From JASFRI01 sp050115015 (lineage in GTDB: Bacteria > Acidobacteriota > Polarisedimenticolia > CBDVAL01), in contig JASFRI010000008.1 in assembly GCA_050115015.1 (NCBI GenBank), positions 1-26,216 of the forward strand: a DNA stretch of 26,216 nucleotides. Reading direction: 5' to 3'. Positions 16,182 to 23,045 of the stretch are shown here, in pieces. The notes below the pieces were generated by a model that did not search any database, was not told the DNA's origin, and saw only the letters and a program-made list of their open reading frames with translations. How positions within the stretch are numbered: position 1 is the stretch's first letter; each line of letters begins with the position of its first letter. A program made the translations under genes and the position numbers.

Positions 16182-17290
16182 CCGCGCTGAAGATCCTCCA
16201 CGTGAACACCGAGTCGGGCTTCCGCGGCGGGGAGATCCAGAACCTCTACCTCGCGGCAGGTCTCGTGGAGCGGGGACACCGGTGCGTCCTGGCGGTGGCG
16301 GACGGTTCCCCGCTGGGACAGCGGGCGGCGGATCAGGGGCTCGATGTGCGGCAATCCCCCATGCACGGCGAGTTCGACCTGGCGGCGGCGCGATGGCTGG
16401 GGCACATCCTCCACGCGGAGCGGCCTCACGTGGTGCACTACCACACCTCCCATGCGGTGACCCTCGGGACCCTGGCCCGCTGGACCCACCGCGAGCCGCC
16501 GACGGTCGCCACGCGCAGGACGTCCTTTCCCACGAGCCGGAACCCGCTGTTCCGTTTCAAGTTCACGTTCCGGGTGGACCGGGTGATCACGGTTTCCGGA
16601 TCGATCCGCCACGACCTGATCGCCGCCGGCATCCCCGAAGGCCGGATCACGGTGGTGCACAGCGGCATCGATCTGTCGCGCTACCGGGGGATCGACGGGG
16701 CGGCGGCCTTCCGCAATGAGATCGGGATCGCCCCGTCGGACCTCCTGGTCGGCTGCGTCGCGGCGCTCGCCCCACAGAAGGGCCAGCGCCTGCTGATCGC
16801 CGCACTCGCCGCACTGGCCGACGAGTTTCCGGGACTCCACCTGGCGCTGGTCGGGGAGGGGCCCCTCACCGGCGAGCTGCTCGCCGAGGCGCGCGGGCTG
16901 GGACTCGGAGACCGCGTGCACCTCACCGGCTTCCGGGACGACGTGCCGGGCATCACCTCCGCCTTCGATGTCGCGGTGCTGCCGTCGCTGGCCGGAGAGG
17001 GCTCTCCGGCGGCGGTGAAGGAGGCGATGGCCTGCGGCGTCCCGGTCATCGCGACGGACATCGGCGGGGTCGCGGAGATCCTGGACGACGGCGTGCAGGG
17101 CCGGGTGATCGCCGCCGGGGACCGCGCCGCCCTGGAGGACTCCCTGCGGCGGATCCTGCGGGAGCCGGAGGTGCGCCGGCGGTTCGCCGAGGCGGGAAGG
17201 ACGCGGGCGCGCGAGTTCTCGATGGACCGGATGATCGAGCGGACGGAGCAGGTCTACGGCCAGCTCTGCGGCCTCGGGGCGGGGGCGTGA
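16178..17290 (+). CDS. GT4 family glycosyltransferase
   Basis: The 370-aa product is a GT-B fold retaining glycosyltransferase. The N-terminal acceptor half begins ILHVNTESGFRGGEIQNLYLAAGLVERGH and contains VVHYHTSHA; the bridging strand has RVITVSGSIRHDL and TVVHSGIDL. The nucleotide-sugar half has ALAPQKGQ, LVGEGP, LTGFRDDV and the EX7E motif (Glu274, Glu282) in GEGSPAAVKEAMACGVPVIAT. The sugar and acceptor cannot be read from sequence, but position between an LPS-core GT2 and a Kdo-kinase-like gene suggests core oligosaccharide assembly. ATG 16178 overlaps the previous stop (ATGA). I did not take the much longer upstream open frame because it covers the GT2 gene. Confidence 0.93.
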   Translation: MTALKILHVNTESGFRGGEIQNLYLAAGLVERGHRCVLAVADGSPLGQRAADQGLDVRQSPMHGEFDLAAARWLGHILHAERPHVVHYHTSHAVTLGTLARWTHREPPTVATRRTSFPTSRNPLFRFKFTFRVDRVITVSGSIRHDLIAAGIPEGRITVVHSGIDLSRYRGIDGAAAFRNEIGIAPSDLLVGCVAALAPQKGQRLLIAALAALADEFPGLHLALVGEGPLTGELLAEARGLGLGDRVHLTGFRDDVPGITSAFDVAVLPSLAGEGSPAAVKEAMACGVPVIATDIGGVAEILDDGVQGRVIAAGDRAALEDSLRRILREPEVRRRFAEAGRTRAREFSMDRMIERTEQVYGQLCGLGAGA

Positions 17291-18123
17291 GCCAGGCCCT
17301 CCCCGACGGCTACGAACGGCACGAGGCCCCGGACCTGACCTTCGTCCACCGGTCGGGAGACCACGAGACCATCCAGGCGATGGGGCTCACGGACCTCGTC
17401 ACGCTGGAGGATCGGCTGCGCCTGGGGGCCCCGGGCGGCCGCGGCCGGGTCGTCTCCCTCTCCCCGCCCGACGGGCTGCCGGGACCGTCGCTGATCCTGA
17501 AGCAGGTGCTGCATGGCGGCCTCTACGGCCGACTCAACCGCGACCGGTTCCGGGGACCGGGCCGCCTGTTCCGGGAGCTGGAGGTCACCGTCCAGGCCCG
17601 GGAGCGCGGCGTCCCCCTGCCGGAACTCGGCTTCCTGGCCTGGACCCGAGACCGTCCCTGCCGGCTCTATCTCGCGTCGGTCCGGGTGCCGGCGAGCCGG
17701 AGCCTGGCGGACTGGATCTGCCGCGACGGCCGCGATCCGGGCCGCCGCCCCGCCCTCCGGGCCGCCGCCCGCGCGGTCCGCGAGATGCACGACGCGGGCA
17801 TGTGGCACGGCGACCTGAATCTGCGCAACCTGCTGGTCGCGGAGACCGACGGTCCCCCGGAGGGATTCGTCATCGACGTGTTCGGCTCCCGCCTCCACCC
17901 CCGGCTGGACGAGCGACGCCGCGCCGAGAACCTGGCGCGTCTGCTGCGCTCCGTCCTGAAGGACGACGCCGTGGCGGTCCATGCCACCGCGAGGGACAGG
18001 GCGCGGTTCCTCCGCGATTACGGCGGCGGGGACGAGCGCTTCCGGGAGCGCTGCGGTCGGGTCCGGCGGGAGCTGGCATGGCTGCCATTCCACCGGGTGG
18101 GCTGGCGCCTGGGACTGCGTTGA
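17287..18123 (+). CDS. Lipopolysaccharide kinase, Kdo kinase (KdkA/WaaP)-like
   Basis: The 278-aa product is a small eukaryotic-type kinase fold of the Kdo/WaaP family, which phosphorylates Kdo or heptose of the LPS inner core. Visible elements are the likely ATP-binding Lys72 (SLILKQ), a GRLNRDRFRGPGRLFREL segment with a helix-C Glu, the catalytic loop MWHGDLNLRN (His174, Asp176, Asn181) and the metal-binding Asp197 in FVIDVFGS. GTG 17287 overlaps the GT4 stop by 4 nt, making this the last gene of the tatA-to-kinase run. It could phosphorylate Kdo, as in organisms with a single phosphorylated Kdo, or heptose. Confidence 0.82.
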   Translation: MSQALPDGYERHEAPDLTFVHRSGDHETIQAMGLTDLVTLEDRLRLGAPGGRGRVVSLSPPDGLPGPSLILKQVLHGGLYGRLNRDRFRGPGRLFRELEVTVQARERGVPLPELGFLAWTRDRPCRLYLASVRVPASRSLADWICRDGRDPGRRPALRAAARAVREMHDAGMWHGDLNLRNLLVAETDGPPEGFVIDVFGSRLHPRLDERRRAENLARLLRSVLKDDAVAVHATARDRARFLRDYGGGDERFRERCGRVRRELAWLPFHRVGWRLGLR

Positions 18124-18130
18124 CCGCCCC

Positions 18131-18159
18131 TTGACCTTTCCCCGGGCGGACGCTACGAT
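18131..18159 (+). promoter_or_regulatory. Candidate promoter of the cold-shock gene
   Basis: TTGACC (18131-18136), 17-nt spacer, TACGAT (18154-18159), starting 8 nt after the kinase stop. The implied leader before the ATG at 18313 is about 145 nt, in keeping with the long leaders of cspA-type genes. Confidence 0.6.
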
Positions 18160-18312
18160 GCGTGTGATTCCACCCCAGGACCGTCGCCCGGAATGGCCGT
18201 TGTCGTCGATCCCGGGTTGGAAGGATGACGAGTCCGCCGGCGCCCGAGAGGGGAGTAGGTAGGACGAAGGGCAATCGGGCCCAAGACGTTTTTCAGGAAA
18301 GGTAGCACGCAG

Positions 18313-18516
18313 ATGGCACAAGGTACGGTCAAGTGGTTCAATGACGCGAAGGGGTTCGGCTTCATCAGCCTGGATGACGGCTCGAAGGACGTCTTCGTGC
18401 ATTACTCCTCGATTCAGGCGGACGGGTTCAAGAGCCTGGCGGAGGGTCAGCGGGTCGAGTTCGACATCGTCGAGGGCCCCAAGGGGCCCGCGGCGGAGAA
18501 CGTCCGCCTGGCCTGA
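18313..18516 (+). CDS. Cold-shock domain protein (CspA family)
   Basis: The 67-aa product is a single cold-shock (OB-fold) domain with both RNA-binding motifs intact: KGFGFIS (RNP1-like) and DVFVHYS (RNP2-like), after the usual GTVKWFNDAKG start. It binds single-stranded RNA and DNA and keeps transcripts unstructured. AGGAAAGG lies about 10 nt upstream of the ATG. It is monocistronic, bounded by its own promoter and a strong terminator. Whether it is cold-induced or constitutive cannot be told from the sequence. Confidence 0.97.
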   Translation: MAQGTVKWFNDAKGFGFISLDDGSKDVFVHYSSIQADGFKSLAEGQRVEFDIVEGPKGPAAENVRLA

Positions 18517-18538
18517 TCGTCGAGACTTGTTTTCGACG

Positions 18539-18568
18539 CGCCCCCACGGGAGACCGTGGGGGCGTTTT
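18539..18568 (+). terminator. Intrinsic terminator after the cold-shock gene
   Basis: A perfect 11-bp stem (CGCCCCCACGG 18539-18549 with its complement 18554-18564) capped by a GAGA tetraloop and followed by TTTT (18565-18568), 22 nt after the stop codon. Confidence 0.92.
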
Positions 18569-18657
18569 CACGTACGGGGACGCTGGCCCGGTCCGCCGCG
18601 AAGCTGTAACATGAGCCCCGACCGGTGCGCGGAGCCTTCCGCGGAGGGCCAGAGGCC

Positions 18658-20565
18658 ATGACCAAGACGGGACACGTAGGCGAGCAGGAAGCGCGGGACG
18701 TCGCCGAGGCAGCCCGCGAGACCGAGTGGCAGAAGCCCAGCTTCGCCAAGGGGTTGTTCGCCGGGGAGTTCCGGCTGGAGCTCATCCACCCGGTGCCCCG
18801 GGAGTCGGAGGCGCAGCGCCGCAGGGGGGACGAGTACATCGCCCGGCTCCGGCGGTTCGTCGAGACGGAGATGGACCCCGACGAGAACGTCCGCCTCGGC
18901 CGTCTCCCCGACCGGGTCGTGCAGGGGCTGCGGGACCTGGGGGCCTTCGGGATGAACATCCCCGAGGAGTACGGCGGCCTCGGCCTGTCCCAGTCCAGCT
19001 ACCAGCGGGCCATCTCCATGGTGACCAGCAGGTGCGGCTCGGCGGCGGCCTGGCTGTCGGCGCACCAGTCCATCGGCGTCCCGAAGCCACTCAAGATGTT
19101 CGGCACCGAGGAGCAGAAGCGCAGGTACCTGCCTCGGCTCGCCGCCGGCGAGATCTCCGCGTTCGCGCTGACCGAGCCGAACGTCGGCTCGGACCCGGCC
19201 CGCATGGAGACCACCGCCGAGCTCTCCGAGGACGGCATGCACTGGATCCTGAACGGGCAGAAGCTCTGGTGCACCAACGGCCCGGTGGCGGATCTCCTGA
19301 TCGTCATGGCCCAGACGCCGCCTCGCACGATCCGTGGGAAGGAGCGTCGCCAGATCTCGGCGTTCATCGTGGAGGGGAACACGCCGGGCATCACCATCGA
19401 TCACATCTGCCGGTTCATGGGCCTGGACGCGATCCAGAACTGCCTGATGACCTTCCGGGACGTCCGGGTGCCGCGGGAGAACCTCCTCTGGGACGAGGGC
19501 AAGGGGCTCAAGCTCGCCCTGACCACCCTGAACACCGGCCGGCTGACGCTGCCCGCCTCGTGCCTGGCGGGCGCCCGCGTCTGCCTGGAGATCGTCCGCA
19601 ACTGGGCCAAGGAGCGCCAGCAGTGGGGCGCACCCATCGGGCACCACGAGGCCATCGCCGCGAAGATCGGCGACATGGCGGCGACGACGTTCGCGATGGA
19701 GGCGATCGTCGAGCTGACCGGCGGCATGGTGGACGACGGGAACTACGACATCCGGCTCGAGGCCGCCATGGCCAAGCTGTTCAACTCCGAGGCCGGCTGG
19801 CGCATCGTCGACGACACCATGCAGATCCGCGGCGGTCGCGGCTACGAGACCGCGGAGTCGTTGCAGGCCCGGGGAGAGGCCCCGATCCCCACCGAGAAGC
19901 TGATGCGGGATTATCGGATCAACACCATCTTCGAGGGTTCCAGCGAGATCATGCACCTCTTCATCGCCCGGGAGGCGGTGGACGAGCACCTCCGGATCGC
20001 CGGCGCGCTGGTCGATCCCCGCGCCCCCACCGGGGAGAAGCTGCGCGCCGGGCTGCGGGCGGGGCTGCACTACGCCTGGTGGTACCCCACCCGGTGGATC
20101 GGATGGGCCGGCTGGCCGCGATACGCCGAGTTCGGCCCGCTGGCACGGCACCTGCGCTACGCCCACCGGACCGCACGGCGCCTGTCCCGGGCCGTCTTCC
20201 ACGCCATGATCGCCAACGGCGCCAGGCTCGAGAAGCGTCAGGCTCTCCTGGGGCGCTTCGTGGAGATCGGCACGGAGCTGTTCCTGATGTCCACCGCGTG
20301 CGCCCATGCCCGGGACCGCATCTCCCGGAACCCGTCCGACCGGCGACCGGAGGAGCTGGCCGATCTGTTCTGCGCGGGGGCCCGCCAGCGCATCGGGGAA
20401 CGTTTCCGCGCCGCCCGCAGGAACCACGACGCGCAACGCTACCGTGTCGCCCGGCGGGTGCTGGACGGGGAGCACGCCTGGGTCGAGGAGGGGGCGGTCA
20501 GCATCCTGGCCCACGCGGCGCGCGCCGCGGCGGCGGAGCCCCGGGAGCCCTCGCCGGTCTCCTAG
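18658..20565 (+). CDS. Acyl-CoA dehydrogenase, long (VLCAD-like) form
   Basis: The 635-aa product is an FAD-dependent acyl-CoA dehydrogenase for beta-oxidation. Residues about 60-435 form the core: FGMNIPEEYGGLGLS, SAHQSIG, FALTEPNVGSDPARM, WILNGQKLWCTNG, TFRDVRVPRENLL, RQQWGAPIGHHEAIAAKIGDM, QIRGGRGYE and the catalytic Glu426 in INTIFEGSSEI. That Glu position is the one used by VLCAD/MCAD-type enzymes. A 200-residue helical C-terminal extension, as in VLCAD/ACAD9, contains WWYPTRWIGWAGWP, which could contact the membrane. The ATG at 18658 is preceded by AGAGG; a GTG at 18625 is less likely. It is probably its own unit after the csp terminator. No partner beta-oxidation genes are nearby. Confidence 0.93.
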   Translation: MTKTGHVGEQEARDVAEAARETEWQKPSFAKGLFAGEFRLELIHPVPRESEAQRRRGDEYIARLRRFVETEMDPDENVRLGRLPDRVVQGLRDLGAFGMNIPEEYGGLGLSQSSYQRAISMVTSRCGSAAAWLSAHQSIGVPKPLKMFGTEEQKRRYLPRLAAGEISAFALTEPNVGSDPARMETTAELSEDGMHWILNGQKLWCTNGPVADLLIVMAQTPPRTIRGKERRQISAFIVEGNTPGITIDHICRFMGLDAIQNCLMTFRDVRVPRENLLWDEGKGLKLALTTLNTGRLTLPASCLAGARVCLEIVRNWAKERQQWGAPIGHHEAIAAKIGDMAATTFAMEAIVELTGGMVDDGNYDIRLEAAMAKLFNSEAGWRIVDDTMQIRGGRGYETAESLQARGEAPIPTEKLMRDYRINTIFEGSSEIMHLFIAREAVDEHLRIAGALVDPRAPTGEKLRAGLRAGLHYAWWYPTRWIGWAGWPRYAEFGPLARHLRYAHRTARRLSRAVFHAMIANGARLEKRQALLGRFVEIGTELFLMSTACAHARDRISRNPSDRRPEELADLFCAGARQRIGERFRAARRNHDAQRYRVARRVLDGEHAWVEEGAVSILAHAARAAAAEPREPSPVS

Positions 20566-20731
20566 CAGGCTGCTGAAAGACTCCGCGGCCCGCGCGCGAG
20601 CCGTTTGCGAGGAGGTCGGCGCCCGAGGCGTGGCCCCAGCGCTACGCCGCGGAGAGCGGAACGAAGCCAGCGCGGATGCAGCGGCGGCCGGATGCCACCG
20701 GATTCGTGAACTGGACCGCTAACCCGGCCGG
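20566..20731. repeat. Convergent intergenic segment, possible degenerate interspersed repeat
   Basis: It begins with the near-palindrome AGCAGGCTGCT (20564-20574), which overlaps the acyl-CoA dehydrogenase stop, followed by GAAAGACTCCGCGG. The rest is GC-rich with short dyads (GGCGT/ACGCC around 20625-20650) and a CCGGATGCCACCG string at 20688-20700. From memory, TAGCAGGCTGCTGAAA-type ends occur on dispersed intergenic repeats and some IS termini. No matching right end is visible, so this is tentative. No gene is apparent. Confidence 0.3.
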
Positions 20732-21298
20732 TCAGGACGCGTCGATGAGCTGCCGGAAGTAGTCCACCATCGAGGGGTCCGTCCAGTCCGCCGGCCCGAT
20801 CACCTTCTCCACGATGTAGCCGCGGCGATCGATCACGAACGTCTCCGGGACCCCCGTGATGCCGTAGGCCTGTCCCGTGCGGGCCGACAGTCGCCGCTCC
20901 CCGGTGGCGTCCATGAGGACCGGATACGAGTGGGGGATCTCCGCCAGGAACTCCCGCACCGCGGGCTCCCCCCCTTCGTCCACGCTGACCGCCAGCATCT
21001 CGAACTGGTCGGTACCCAGGCGGCCGTAGAGCCCCTCCATGGAGGGCATCTCCTCCCGGCAGGGCGCGCACCACGTTGCCCAGAAGTTGACGAAGACGAT
21101 CTTGCCGCGCAGGTCGGACAGCCGCACGGTCTCCCCGCTGAGGGTGGGAAGCTCGAAGTCCGGAGCCGGGCTGCCGACGCCGAGTGGCCCGTCACCGGGG
21201 CCACGGCCCTCCGTGCAGGCGGCGAGCAGCAGGACCATGATCCCGAACCCGTGCCGGACGGACGTTAGGGTGCGCGCCAACGGCGCCTCACCTCTCAT
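20732..21298 (-). CDS. TlpA/ResA-like thiol-disulfide oxidoreductase lipoprotein
   Basis: The 188-aa product has a signal peptide ending in a lipobox (LAAC, Cys28) and a thioredoxin-fold AhpC/TSA-Redoxin domain: SPAPDFELPTLSGETVRLSDLRGK, then FWATWCAPCREEMP with redox Cys77/Cys80, LAVSVDEGG, a GITGVPETFVIDRRG segment with the cis-Pro, and a helical end. Proteins of this type reduce or isomerise periplasmic disulfides, for example in cytochrome c maturation. The ATG at 21298 lies within the end of queF (11-nt overlap), so translation is probably coupled. No ccm or ccs gene is in the window to fix its role. Confidence 0.93.
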   Translation of the reverse strand: MRGEAPLARTLTSVRHGFGIMVLLLAACTEGRGPGDGPLGVGSPAPDFELPTLSGETVRLSDLRGKIVFVNFWATWCAPCREEMPSMEGLYGRLGTDQFEMLAVSVDEGGEPAVREFLAEIPHSYPVLMDATGERRLSARTGQAYGITGVPETFVIDRRGYIVEKVIGPADWTDPSMVDYFRQLIDAS

Positions 21299-21641
21299 GA
21301 CGCGCCCGCACGACGGTGTGGATGCCGCCGCGAACGTAGAAATCCCCCTCGATCTCCATGCTCCGCGGTGTGGCGGCAGCGACCAGATCGTCGAGGATGC
21401 GGTTCGTCACGGCCTCGTGGAACGCTCCCTCGTCGCGGTAGGACCAGAGGTAGAGCTTCAGCGACTTGAGCTCCAGGCAGAGCTGGTCCGGGACGTAGCG
21501 GATGCGCAGGGTGGCGAAGTCCGGCTGGCCCGTCATCGGACACAGGCAGGTGAACTCCGGGCAGTCGAACCGGATCTCGTAATCCCGCTCCGGGCTGGGG
21601 TTGGGAAAGGTCTCCAGGCTGCGGGCGGGCCGCGTCGGCAT
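21288..21641 (-). CDS. queF: NADPH-dependent 7-cyano-7-deazaguanine reductase QueF (type I)
   Basis: The 117-aa product is a unimodular QueF, which reduces preQ0 to preQ1 in queuosine synthesis. The catalytic segment EFTCLCPMTGQPDFA contains the thioimide-forming Cys34 and the proton-donating Asp41 with the 7-residue spacing of Bacillus QueF (Cys55/Asp62). The substrate-binding ELKSLKLYLWSYRDEGAFHE is present, as is the end FYVRGGIHTVVRARH. Its ATG shares one base with the preceding stop (TGATG). No other queuosine gene (queC, queD, queE) is nearby. Its place between two thioredoxin-fold genes gives no obvious functional link. Confidence 0.97.
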   Translation of the reverse strand: MPTRPARSLETFPNPSPERDYEIRFDCPEFTCLCPMTGQPDFATLRIRYVPDQLCLELKSLKLYLWSYRDEGAFHEAVTNRILDDLVAAATPRSMEIEGDFYVRGGIHTVVRARHER

Positions 21642-22261
21642 CAGCGGCCCCCCCCGGGGCCGGCGGGCGTCTTCGTGGAGGGCGCCCGCGGCGTCTCCAG
21701 CAGGTGCCGGACCAGACGGTCCATCTCCTCCGGATCGAAGGTCCCCTGCCGCGCGACGACGAAACCCGCCTCGACCAGGAACGCGGGGTTCCCCCCCCCG
21801 CCATAGGCCTTCCAGGCGGCGTCGTCCAGCCCGTCGACCAGCATGGTGAGGGTGCCCAGGGTCCGCCCCTCCTGCATCCGGCGCGCCGCCTTGCGGCGCC
21901 CCTCCATCGTACGGGCCCCGTCGTCCCCGTCCTCCCCGGTGTAGATGGCCACCGCGCCGGCGTGCACGCCGAAGGCGAGCCCCAAGCGCTCGAGCTCGTC
22001 CAGGGTATCGCGGAAGGCCCGCGAGGACCGCGAGCCGAACACGAGGATCACCGGGCGCTCGGCCCAGAGGGAGGACAGGTCCACGGGATTCCCGTCGAGA
22101 TCCGAGATCTCCCGGTCCGGAGCCGGATCCCCCACATCGGGGCCGGCGGCCTGCACGTTCCCGGCCCGCGGCCGCCTCCCGCGGCTCTCTTGGGCGGAGG
22201 CGGCTGCGCCCGCCAGCGTCAGCGCCAGGACCGCGCTCAGGATGCCCTTCCCCGTGACCAT
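21641..22261 (-). CDS. Cysteine-less thioredoxin-fold (redoxin/deiodinase-like) exported protein
   Basis: The 206-aa product has a signal peptide (residues 1-23, ending ASAQ) and a thioredoxin-like domain at about 43-190: GDPAPDREISDLDGNPVDLSSLW, then RPVILVFGSRSSRAF, VAIYTGEDGDD, TMLVDGLDDAAWKAYGGGGNPAFLV with the cis-Pro at 159, and FDPEEMDRLVRHLL. The FGSxSxxxF loop is laid out like the active-site loop of deiodinase-like redoxins (FGSxTxPPF). No Cys occurs anywhere in the protein, so ordinary thiol chemistry is excluded. The ATG at 22261 starts the signal peptide; the open frame upstream is shadow. It is the first gene of the run with queF and tlpA. Role unknown: a binding protein or a decayed enzyme. 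Confidence 0.72.
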   Translation of the reverse strand: MVTGKGILSAVLALTLAGAAASAQESRGRRPRAGNVQAAGPDVGDPAPDREISDLDGNPVDLSSLWAERPVILVFGSRSSRAFRDTLDELERLGLAFGVHAGAVAIYTGEDGDDGARTMEGRRKAARRMQEGRTLGTLTMLVDGLDDAAWKAYGGGGNPAFLVEAGFVVARQGTFDPEEMDRLVRHLLETPRAPSTKTPAGPGGGR

Positions 22262-22291
22262 GGGGGCAATCTTAGCACTGGCCGGTTTCCC

Positions 22292-22320
22292 TTGCCCGGG
22301 GTGCCCTGATGGAGTATCGT
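22292..22320 (+). promoter_or_regulatory. Candidate infC promoter
   Basis: TTGCCC (22292-22297), 17-nt spacer, TATCGT (22315-22320). The implied leader to the AUC start is about 135 nt and contains a hairpin (CTCCGGTG 22401-22408 with CACCGGAG 22415-22422). Confidence 0.5.
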
Positions 22321-22447
22321 TTAGCCGAGCCTGGCAAGTCCCATGACGTTCGTCTGCCGGAAGTTGTCGCCCCGCATGAGCCCGGGCGGCACCCCGGGGG
22401 CTCCGGTGCCAGGCCACCGGAGGTCGAACGTCCGACCCTGTGTCACG

Positions 22448-22455
22448 AGGAGGAA
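22448..22455 (+). promoter_or_regulatory. Ribosome-binding site fixing the AUC start of infC
   Basis: AGGAGGAA is spaced 5 nt from ATC at 22461. The only in-frame conventional alternative, GTG at 22440, lies upstream of this site and so could not use it. Confidence 0.8.
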
Positions 22456-22460
22456 GCCTC

Positions 22461-22991
22461 ATCACAACGCAGCAACGCACCCGCATCAACGACCAGATCC
22501 ACTTCTCCCCCGTCCGACTGATCGATCCCGACGGCAACCAGCTCGGGATCGTCCCCATCGAGCAAGCCCGCGAGGAAGCCGCGAAGCACAACCTCGACCT
22601 GGTCGAGATCTCCCCGGACTCCCGGCCCATCGTCTGCCGCATCATGGACTGGGGGAAGTACCGGTATGACCAGGCAAAGAAGGCACGGGAGGCGAAGAAG
22701 CACCAGGCGACGATCGAGGTCAAGGAGGTGAAGTACCGCCCCATGATCGACGATCACGACTTCAACACCAAGACCCAGAGGGCCCGCGGCTTTCTCGAGG
22801 AGGGCAAGAAGGTCAAGGTAACCATCATGTTCCGGGGCCGTGACATGCGTCGACCGGAGAACGGCTTCAAGCTGCTGGACCGCGTCGCGGAGGATCTTGT
22901 CGATGTCGCCCAGGTCACGGATCGCGCCCGGAGGCTGATCGGTCGCGACCTGACGATGGTCCTGACGCCGCTGGCGCCGCCGAAGAAGTAG
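22461..22991 (+). CDS. infC: Translation initiation factor IF-3, AUC start codon
   Basis: The 176-aa product is a complete IF-3, which binds the 30S subunit, blocks 50S joining and checks the start codon and initiator tRNA. The N-domain shows RTRINDQIHFSPVRLIDPDGNQLG and LDLVEISPDSRPIVCRIMDWGKYRY; the linker is Lys-rich; the C-domain has KEVKYRPMIDDHDFNTKTQRARGFLEEGKKVKVTIMFRGRDM. The start is read as ATC 22461, directly downstream of a strong AGGAGGAA. Non-AUG starts (AUU, AUC, AUA) are a known feature of infC and the basis of its autoregulation through start-codon discrimination. Unusually, rpmI and rplT do not follow; an exported FG-GAP protein does. Confidence 0.93.
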   Translation: MTTQQRTRINDQIHFSPVRLIDPDGNQLGIVPIEQAREEAAKHNLDLVEISPDSRPIVCRIMDWGKYRYDQAKKAREAKKHQATIEVKEVKYRPMIDDHDFNTKTQRARGFLEEGKKVKVTIMFRGRDMRRPENGFKLLDRVAEDLVDVAQVTDRARRLIGRDLTMVLTPLAPPKK

Positions 22992-23045
22992 CGCGCCACC
23001 TGGAGCCATGGGCCGGCGGCCACCTCCGGCCCCTCCGGGACTCCC

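Noticed and set aside
18584..18612. Promoter for the acyl-CoA dehydrogenase with TAACAT as -10
   Set aside because: No acceptable -35 at 16-18 nt; not reported as a feature.
18568..20514. 648-codon minus frame opposite the acyl-CoA dehydrogenase
   Set aside because: Antisense shadow; the plus strand encodes a complete dehydrogenase.
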